DNA of 5,976 bases, taken from NCBI GenBank assembly GCA_016191895.1, contig JACPVD010000007.1, positions 1-5,976 of the forward strand, read 5' to 3'. The notes beneath the pieces are model-generated. The model was not told where the DNA came from. It worked only from the letters and a program-made list of their open reading frames with translations, and did not search any database. The position numbers and the translations under genes are program-made. Positions 1 to 4,543 of the stretch are shown here, in pieces; the stretch's first letter is position 1; every line of letters starts with the position of its first letter. This stretch comes from Chloroflexota bacterium (GTDB taxonomy: Bacteria; Chloroflexota; Anaerolineae; Anaerolineales; Villigracilaceae).

Positions 1-45
1 GGTATGTTTACGTGGTACTTGTATACGTATTACGTGTGTACATTC
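1..45. other. Short non-coding tail downstream of ygeW
   Basis: No gene is seen between the ygeW stop codon and the left edge. The stretch is AT-rich. Bases 20-42 alternate pyrimidine and purine almost perfectly, with one phase break at 30/31. It includes the self-complementary octamer ATACGTAT (23-30) and hexamer TGTACA (37-42), and TTACGTG occurs twice (8-14 and 30-36), 22 bp apart. There is no GC-rich hairpin followed by a T-run on the minus strand, so I do not call a terminator. The transcript may continue past the window. Confidence 0.5.
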
Positions 46-1035
46 TTACGCCATCGTCAACGCCATCACAGCCTTTTGCGCGTGGAGTCGATTCTCGGCT
101 TCGTCGAATACAACGGATTGCGGGCCGTCCAATACACTGGAGGTGACTTCAACGTCGCGGTCAGCGGGAAGCGGATGCATGTAGATCGCGCCTTCGTTGG
201 CAACCTTGAGTTTCGCATCGTCCATCAGCCAGTTCTTATAGGAGTCCTGGAGTTTCTTGCCTTCGGTTTTGTCGGTGGTCGTGAGCAGGGGTCCCCACGA
301 TTTGGCGTAGATTACATCCGCGCCTTTGCAGGCTTCGGTCATGCCGTCTTTGGAGTCGATGATCTCGAACGCGGTGCCGGCCTTTTTCGCTTCATCCTTT
401 GCCTGCTGGACGATATCCGGCATGAGCGGAAACTCCGGCGGATAGGCAAGGGTTACATCCATGCCAAAGCGGGGCATTTGCAATATCAGCGATTGTGGGA
501 CGGAAATCGGTTTGAGATACGAAGCCGCATACGCCCACGAGACGACGATCTTCTTCCTGCGCAGGTCTTTGCCTTTCTTTTCCATGATGGTCATTAAATC
601 GGCAAGGCACTGAAAGGGATGATACACGTCGCATTGCATGTTCAAAACAGGCGCGCGCGAGTTTTTTGCAACCGCATTCAAGTATTGATTGCCGTCTCCA
701 TAGTCGCAGTGACGAATCGCAATGCCGTCGAAGTAGCGGCCAAATATCTCGCCGATCTCGACAGGCGTATCACCGTGCGAGATTTGGGTGGTATTACTGT
801 CGATAAACGCGCCATGGCCGCCGAGCTGCGCCATGCCGGCTTCGAACGATCCGCGCGTGCGGGTGGACGAGAAGAAGAACAGCATCGCCAGTACCTTGTC
901 GCGCAAGTAGGGATGCGGCTCGCCGAGGGCGCGTTTGCGCTTCAAGTCCCAGGCTACTTCCAATACGGTCTCGACTTCCTCTTTAGTGAAATCGAGATCA
1001 CCGATAAAGTCTCGTCCGCGAAAGTTTGTTTGCAT
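46..1035 (-). CDS. ygeW: YgeW-type knotted carbamoyltransferase (purine catabolism cluster)
   Basis: A 329-residue cytoplasmic protein of the aspartate/ornithine carbamoyltransferase superfamily, best matched to the YgeW branch. The carbamoyl-phosphate site is clear: STRTR at residues 57-61, HPFQCLAD at 139-146 and HPLP at 287-290. The Pro-containing loop KPISVP (175-180) resembles the loop involved in the knot of the knotted transcarbamylases. The STRTR motif is followed by GSFEAGM, and the usual aspartate- and ornithine-specific signatures are not apparent. Known for the family: YgeW genes co-occur with ygeY, diaminopropionate ammonia-lyase, dihydropyrimidinase and selenium-linked molybdenum hydroxylase genes. 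The substrate of E. coli YgeW was not settled by structural work, and a carbamoyl or ureido intermediate of purine breakdown is likely. Start choice: ATG at 1035 has AGGAG 8 nt upstream and gives the expected N-terminus MQTNFRGRDF. The in-frame ATG at 1080 lacks a ribosome site. It is the last gene of the cluster in the window, 56 bp after the nucleotidyltransferase gene. Confidence 0.9.
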   Translation of the reverse strand: MQTNFRGRDFIGDLDFTKEEVETVLEVAWDLKRKRALGEPHPYLRDKVLAMLFFFSSTRTRGSFEAGMAQLGGHGAFIDSNTTQISHGDTPVEIGEIFGRYFDGIAIRHCDYGDGNQYLNAVAKNSRAPVLNMQCDVYHPFQCLADLMTIMEKKGKDLRRKKIVVSWAYAASYLKPISVPQSLILQMPRFGMDVTLAYPPEFPLMPDIVQQAKDEAKKAGTAFEIIDSKDGMTEACKGADVIYAKSWGPLLTTTDKTEGKKLQDSYKNWLMDDAKLKVANEGAIYMHPLPADRDVEVTSSVLDGPQSVVFDEAENRLHAQKAVMALTMA

Positions 1036-1043
1036 GAGTTTTT

Positions 1044-1048
1044 CTCCT
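1044..1048 (-). promoter_or_regulatory. Ribosome binding site of ygeW
   Basis: AGGAG on the minus strand, 8 nt before the ATG at 1035. It decides the start against the upstream ATG at 1080. The surrounding AATCAGGAGAA is identical to the leader of ygeY (3652-3662). Confidence 0.85.
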
Positions 1049-1091
1049 GATTGTTTGATATCCAAATGGTTTTTCGCCATCGGGGTTCTAA

Positions 1092-1652
1092 TTATGAGTT
1101 GATTTCCGCGTACAAGGCCTCGAAACGCCCCAGAATATCCGGGGTTTCGAGCGCCTCCGCAAACTCCTTAAGCCATCTGCGGATGTATCCGGTATCAAGA
1201 TTCCCTTTTTGGCGAAGCAGGATGGAAGATACATCAGTCCAATCTTTGTCGCGGTTTGCAATTGCCTTGTGAATAATAAAATCCTCCGCGGTGCAAACGC
1301 GCACGGGCATGCCCATAATTTCCGCCATAACCGCGCGTTGAATCGCCTTTTTTTCATAATCAAATATACTCACCAGAATATCCGCCGCGACATTTGGGGA
1401 AGCCCAGATATGAACCACATGCGGGCTCTTTTTGTGGGCTGGAATATTCGAAGGACGCTCCTGAAAATGATCGAGCACCAATTTTCGAAATTCGGAAATG
1501 GGCATGTCAACACTGACCTTGAAATCAACGTCATGCGTAACCCTCATTTCACCCCATACGGAAATGGACAATCCGCCAATTAACATGTATGGAATATCGT
1601 TCCTCTCGAAAAAGAGAATAATATCCCGCATCGAATCAGGGTTGTTGAACAT
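1092..1652 (-). CDS. Nucleotidyltransferase-fold protein (MNT/AbiEii-like), possible toxin or modifier
   Basis: A 186-residue soluble protein with a nucleotidyltransferase beta-fold core. The signature is IGGLSISVWG (25-34), with the paired glycines at 26-27, followed by RVTHDVDF (37-44). Asp41 and Asp43 are the expected metal-binding pair, and ADILVS (90-95) supplies a candidate third carboxylate at Asp91. The block at 123-145 (EDFIIHKAIANR-DKDWTDV) matches the Lys/Arg/Asp pattern typical of AbiEii- or DUF6036-like nucleotidyltransferases. Such proteins transfer NMP groups to tRNA or proteins, often as toxins paired with a small upstream partner, but the acceptor here is unknown. The start at 1652 has AAAGG 6 nt upstream, and the gene begins inside the preceding small gene (17-nt overlap). 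Two sampled 60-base lines in it (1321-1380, 1561-1620) are about 40% and 37% GC, against 63% for a line in ade (5221-5280), which hints at separate acquisition. Confidence 0.8.
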   Translation of the reverse strand: MFNNPDSMRDIILFFERNDIPYMLIGGLSISVWGEMRVTHDVDFKVSVDMPISEFRKLVLDHFQERPSNIPAHKKSPHVVHIWASPNVAADILVSIFDYEKKAIQRAVMAEIMGMPVRVCTAEDFIIHKAIANRDKDWTDVSSILLRQKGNLDTGYIRRWLKEFAEALETPDILGRFEALYAEINS

Positions 1653-1908
1653 TTTTCAACCTTTCTGCAAGTCGTTTCCACTTTTGTTCCATTTCAAGAT
1701 GAAACTGCTCCCAGCTTTCCTCCAACTCCGGTGGGACAGCAGTCGAGCCTGCCAAAGAGGTCGCCAATTGACAGATGGCAAAATATTTACGAACGCTTTC
1801 TTCGACGGTCTCATTTGCCAAACGCGCCTTCAATTCCCCGCGCTCCCATTCGTTATCGAGGTCGTATGCGGCCTTCCATGCCTTCGCGGATTCCTTTGTG
1901 ATCTTCAT
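1636..1908 (-). CDS. Small charged helical protein, partner of the nucleotidyltransferase
   Basis: A 90-residue protein that I do not recognise as a named family. It is rich in Glu, Lys, Arg, Trp and Ala and looks mostly helical, with no signal peptide, membrane segment or evident DNA-binding helix-turn-helix. The run ANETVEESVRKYFAICQLA (31-49) looks like an amphipathic helix, and a second charged helix runs from about 61 to 86. The ATG at 1908 has GGAG 5 nt upstream, which supports expression. It follows the phosphatase gene by 18 bp and overlaps the nucleotidyltransferase start by 17 nt, so the two are probably made together. The arrangement, a small acidic/basic helical protein ahead of a nucleotidyltransferase, is that of a two-gene toxin-antitoxin or substrate-adaptor pair. 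This role is inferred only from gene order. Confidence 0.7.
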   Translation of the reverse strand: MKITKESAKAWKAAYDLDNEWERGELKARLANETVEESVRKYFAICQLATSLAGSTAVPPELEESWEQFHLEMEQKWKRLAERLKNVQQP

Positions 1909-1926
1909 ACCTGCTCCAATGGGCGA

Positions 1927-2451
1927 TTACCTTCGCACCCGCAGAACTTCGCCGCGGATAAATTTGCCGTCGGTCCAAAACAGCCTCGCGCCTTCGCAGT
2001 AATCCACAGCATCACCCCATGGACTGAAGTTCATTTCGGGCAGACAGGCAGAAACTCCCAGTTCCAACACCCCGCCGTGATTGACCACCAATGCAGAGCG
2101 TTCCTCCGAAATGTACTTCATAATATGCTCATACACCTTCATCAATTGATGCGCATATTTTCCAGCCGGGCCTTTCCGCTTTACAGTCTCCGCATATTGC
2201 GCAAAGGATAACGGCCAGGGCGCTTCCACCATTACTTCATCGCCAAACGAACTCATTAATTCGTTCTGTTCATCGACGGCAAATCCCATGGCGATTGCTG
2301 TCTCGAACGCGCGCGGGTGCGTGGAGGTAACCACGCGGTCAAAAGGACCGAGACCCTCGCCGACCAAACGCGCAAGGGTAACTCCCAATTGATTCAAATG
2401 CGGCGCAGGGTCATCGCGCCTTGAATGGCGGCGGATCTCAAGAATCTTCAT
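1927..2451 (-). CDS. Histidine phosphatase (phosphoglycerate mutase-like) family protein
   Basis: A 174-residue cytoplasmic protein of the histidine phosphatase superfamily. The N-terminal strand MKILEI leads into RRHSRR, where Arg8-His9 is the catalytic pair; the usual Gly of RHG is Ser10. STHPRAFETA (43-52) supplies the second phosphate-binding Arg47, and VVNHGGVLE (122-130) supplies His125. These steps of the family active site appear intact. The length suits the short SixA/CobC-like members. The substrate is unknown: the family ranges over sugar phosphates, nucleotides, nucleosides phosphorylated during salvage, and phosphoproteins. The ATG overlaps the ygeY stop codon as ATGA (2448-2451), so translation is probably coupled to that of ygeY. 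Placement in a purine-catabolic cluster makes a nucleotide- or pathway-related substrate attractive but unproven. Confidence 0.85.
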   Translation of the reverse strand: MKILEIRRHSRRDDPAPHLNQLGVTLARLVGEGLGPFDRVVTSTHPRAFETAIAMGFAVDEQNELMSSFGDEVMVEAPWPLSFAQYAETVKRKGPAGKYAHQLMKVYEHIMKYISEERSALVVNHGGVLELGVSACLPEMNFSPWGDAVDYCEGARLFWTDGKFIRGEVLRVRR

Positions 2452-3647
2452 TCGATAAGACTCGGCAAAATGGCGTAAAACTCCGTCGCTTTGACCATAT
2501 CATCCAGCGACACCGAATCGCGAACGGTGTGGGCTGTTTCCTCGTCACCGGGACCAAACCCAATCGAAGGGATGCCCGCCTTGCCGGCCCAATAGATTCC
2601 GTTCGTGGAGAAATTCCATTTTCCGCTGGGAGCGTCCTTGAGGCCGATCCGTTTTCTCGCCTCCTGCCCCGCCTGCACAAGCGAATGCGACTCTTCCAAT
2701 GCCCACGCGGGGAAGTATTTGTCGACAGGGAAGATAAAGCCGGTGTAGGAGGGTTCTTCATAGAAAAGTTCATCCACTTTCACCGTGTCTTTGAATTCGG
2801 CGGGAATTAAATCCTCCACCTGCTTCTTCACGCCTTCCTTCGTCTCACCAAAGGTCATGCGCCTGTCTATGAAAATGACGGCTTCATCGGGAACGGCATT
2901 CAGCGACGGCGTTTTCACATGCATATCGCTGACCGTGATCTTTCCGTGTCCTAAAAAATCATGATCGCCGAGTTGAGGCTCGAGATCGCGGATGCCGGCA
3001 ATGATCGGCAGCAATTTATAAATGGCATTATCGCCAAGATGGTTGCTCGCCGCGTGCGCCGACCGTCCCTTCGACGTCACCTTCATTTCAAGCCGTCCCT
3101 TGTGGCCGCGATACACATTCATCTTTGTCGGCTCGCCGATCACAACAAAATCAGGTTTTATTTTTGGGTCAACTTCGACAAAAGTGTTGGGGGCGATGCC
3201 GTCACATTCCTCTTCCATATTGCCAAAACAATAGGCCGTCCACCCGTCCAGCAACCCCAGGTCACGCGCAATGGCAAGTCCATACACCATGCCGGGCGTG
3301 CTGTTTTTCTCATCACATGCGCCACGCGCATACAAAACGCCGTCCTCGATTTTGCCCTTGAAAGGGTCCCATTCCCATGCGGACGGGTCCCCAACGCCAA
3401 CGGTGTCGATGTGCGTATCAAAAACGATCACCTTTTTCCCATTGCCGATGCGCCCAATGGTATTGCCCATCTTGTCGAAGCGAACTTCGTCGTAGCCGAG
3501 TTTTTTCATCTCAGCCTGAATACGCTCGCCGACAGGGCCGATTCTGGACTCCATCGAAGGAATGGCGCAAATTTCGCGCATGAAGTTGATGATATCTTCG
3601 CGCTTTTCGGCAACGCGTTTTTGAATTTCATTTACTTTATCATTCAT
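2448..3647 (-). CDS. ygeY: YgeY-family M20 metallohydrolase (selenium-metabolism/purine-degradation cluster)
   Basis: A 399-residue M20 di-zinc amidohydrolase (ArgE/DapE/carboxypeptidase G2-like), close in length and motif layout to E. coli YgeY (about 400). Metal and catalytic positions: THIDTVG (78-84) with His79 and Asp81; ARGACDEK (107-114) with bridging Asp112; MEEECDG (144-150) with the catalytic/metal Glu pair; GEPT (171-174) with Glu172; SAHAA (196-200) in the lid/dimer domain with His198; and GDEETAHT (367-374) with the last ligand His373. GHKGRLEM (181-188) and IDRRMTFGET (260-269) are typical of the YgeY branch. Known for the family: it lies beside ygeW and diaminopropionate ammonia-lyase and probably cleaves an amide or carbamoyl bond of a purine-derived intermediate; the exact reaction is less certain. 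The start at 3647 is preferred because AGGAG lies 6 nt upstream and alignment to the family begins there. Upstream in-frame ATGs at 3668 and 3761 add an unsupported tail that runs through the palindromic repeat. Confidence 0.9.
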   Translation of the reverse strand: MNDKVNEIQKRVAEKREDIINFMREICAIPSMESRIGPVGERIQAEMKKLGYDEVRFDKMGNTIGRIGNGKKVIVFDTHIDTVGVGDPSAWEWDPFKGKIEDGVLYARGACDEKNSTPGMVYGLAIARDLGLLDGWTAYCFGNMEEECDGIAPNTFVEVDPKIKPDFVVIGEPTKMNVYRGHKGRLEMKVTSKGRSAHAASNHLGDNAIYKLLPIIAGIRDLEPQLGDHDFLGHGKITVSDMHVKTPSLNAVPDEAVIFIDRRMTFGETKEGVKKQVEDLIPAEFKDTVKVDELFYEEPSYTGFIFPVDKYFPAWALEESHSLVQAGQEARKRIGLKDAPSGKWNFSTNGIYWAGKAGIPSIGFGPGDEETAHTVRDSVSLDDMVKATEFYAILPSLIE

Positions 3648-3653
3648 GATCTT

Positions 3654-3658
3654 CTCCT
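3654..3658 (-). promoter_or_regulatory. Ribosome binding site of ygeY
   Basis: AGGAG on the minus strand, 6 nt before the ATG at 3647. It decides the start against ATG 3668, whose own GAGGA lies 9 nt upstream (a weaker alternative that would add seven residues), and ATG 3761. Confidence 0.8.
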
Positions 3659-3686
3659 GATTCTCCATGTCCTTAATTCCTCGTAC

Positions 3687-3704
3687 CGCAACGTTTACGT
3701 TGCG
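3687..3704 (-). repeat. Left palindrome, 7-bp stem with TAAA loop
   Basis: CGCAACG and CGTTGCG flank TAAA on the minus strand. Because the loop base next to each arm also pairs, DNA symmetry extends to 8-bp arms around a central dinucleotide. It lies 39 bp upstream of the chosen ygeY start. It is not followed by a T-run on either strand, so a simple intrinsic terminator is unlikely. Confidence 0.75.
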
Positions 3705-3790
3705 AGCGCCCAGGCAGCAGATTGAGTGAACCACGATTACCAGTACATTGCTGGAAGCCATCAGTCCGCTTGAGGCGAAGGTAGAAAATG

Positions 3791-3806
3791 GCAGACTAAA
3801 GTCTGC
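3791..3806 (+). repeat. Right palindrome, 6-bp stem with TAAA loop
   Basis: GCAGAC and GTCTGC flank TAAA, 11 bp beyond the GntR stop codon (3815-3817) on the minus-strand transcript. On that strand the hairpin is followed by CCATTTTC, too short a T-tract for a confident terminator, though a weak attenuating hairpin between the regulator and ygeY is possible. Confidence 0.7.
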
Positions 3807-3814
3807 ACTACGAT

Positions 3815-4537
3815 TTAACCCCTCCCCACCCGGCGCAGGATGTGGAAATTGAAATATCCGGGGATGAAATACGTCAGCGAGTAATCGACAATACGATCAT
3901 CCTCATCGAACAACTGCGAATGGAAATGCAGGAGCACGTCGCCGCGTTGGATCTCGAGAGACTTGGCAACGTCCGCGGTTGCGTCGATGGCAGTGACATG
4001 CGCGCGGGAACTCTTAAGCGGGTCACCGCGATCCAGCAAAAAGTGGAGAACGGAACCGTGAAAATCCGCAGGCAAATCTTCAGGACGCAGAATTGCCTGC
4101 GGCAGGACGTCCACAAGATAGGCCACCGGGCGGCCATCGGTGCGCACCACGCGTCGCACGCGGGTCAGCGGGGTATCCACAGGGACGTTCAGCGTGGCCG
4201 CGGCTTCGTCATCCGCCGGCATCGACTCGATTCTCAAATCGCTCAACGATACCTCAAGACCCAATCGTTTCGCCATGGTCTCGAGGCTTTCCAAAACTTC
4301 CAGCCCGCTTTCGAGCGCGCGCACCTTTCCCACCACATACGTGCCCGACCCCTGGCGGCGGCGGATCAATCCCTGCGTTTCGAACATGCGCATGGCCTCG
4401 CGCAAAGTTGCGCGCGACACGCCCAGTTGCTTCGAAAGTTCGGGTTCGGATAACAAGCGCTGGCCGGCGGGCGTGCGCGCTATCAACTCGGCCAGATCGG
4501 CCTGCAAGCGTTGAAAAGGAAAAGGAAAATTCGACAT
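3815..4537 (-). CDS. GntR-family transcriptional regulator with UTRA domain (HutC/FarR type)
   Basis: A 240-residue cytoplasmic repressor or activator. The N-terminal winged helix-turn-helix spans about residues 8-70: LLSEPELSKQLGVSRATLRE (28-47) is the helix-turn-helix, and LIRRRQGSGTYVV (57-69) is the classic GntR wing. The rest (about 95-237) matches a UTRA effector domain, with LTRVRRVVRTDGRPVAYLVDV (124-144) and the terminal DYSLTYFIPGYFNFHI (218-233). This fold binds small metabolites such as histidine-pathway intermediates, sugars or fatty acids; the ligand here is unknown. The start at 4537 is 6 bp after the ade stop. GAGGAG overlaps that stop codon and ends only 2 nt before the ATG, so re-initiation after ade translation is likely. 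Given its neighbours, it probably senses a purine or a breakdown product and controls this cluster. The palindromes at 3681-3813 are one candidate operator region, though they do not match the GT-N-TA-N-AC type of HutC site. Confidence 0.93.
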   Translation of the reverse strand: MSNFPFPFQRLQADLAELIARTPAGQRLLSEPELSKQLGVSRATLREAMRMFETQGLIRRRQGSGTYVVGKVRALESGLEVLESLETMAKRLGLEVSLSDLRIESMPADDEAAATLNVPVDTPLTRVRRVVRTDGRPVAYLVDVLPQAILRPEDLPADFHGSVLHFLLDRGDPLKSSRAHVTAIDATADVAKSLEIQRGDVLLHFHSQLFDEDDRIVDYSLTYFIPGYFNFHILRRVGRG

Positions 4538-4543
4538 GGCTCC

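Larger units (their letters stand above)
3681..3813. repeat. REPIN/MITE-like inverted pair of palindromes upstream of ygeY
   Basis: A 133-bp intergenic unit bounded by TCGTA on the left and TACGA on the right. Each end carries a perfect palindrome with the same architecture read outward: GCA, three variable bases, a TAAA loop, the three complementary bases, TGC, two free bases, then TACGA. On the minus strand the left copy has ACG/CGT as the variable stem; on the plus strand the right copy has GAC/GTC. Stem changes are therefore compensatory while loop, outer stem and spacing are kept, as expected of two members of one repeat family in inverted orientation. The unit fills almost the whole gap between the GntR gene (whose stop begins 1 bp beyond it) and the ygeY leader. 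No flanking target duplication is obvious. Possible roles are mRNA stability or processing, regulator binding, or simply a mobile palindrome. Confidence 0.65.

Noticed and set aside
1036..1080. Longer ygeW reading frame starting at 1080
   Set aside because: No ribosome site precedes 1080, whereas AGGAG lies 8 nt before 1035, and the family N-terminus fits the later start.
2961..3725. 254-codon open frame on the plus strand
   Set aside because: It is antisense to the well-supported ygeY gene and has no recognisable domain.
3648..3761. Longer ygeY reading frame starting at 3761
   Set aside because: The extra 38 residues are translated through the palindromic repeat, match nothing in the YgeY family, and the ATG at 3647 has a clear AGGAG at good spacing.
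3781..3806. Intrinsic terminator between the regulator gene and ygeY
   Set aside because: The 6-bp hairpin is followed on the minus strand by only TTTT after two other bases, and its architecture is better explained as half of a repeat pair.
4511..4531. Phase-variable repeat at the start of the regulator gene (CCTTTT units)
   Set aside because: There are only about two and a half copies, and the unit is 6 bp, so slippage would keep the frame. It simply encodes Phe-Pro-Phe-Pro-Phe.
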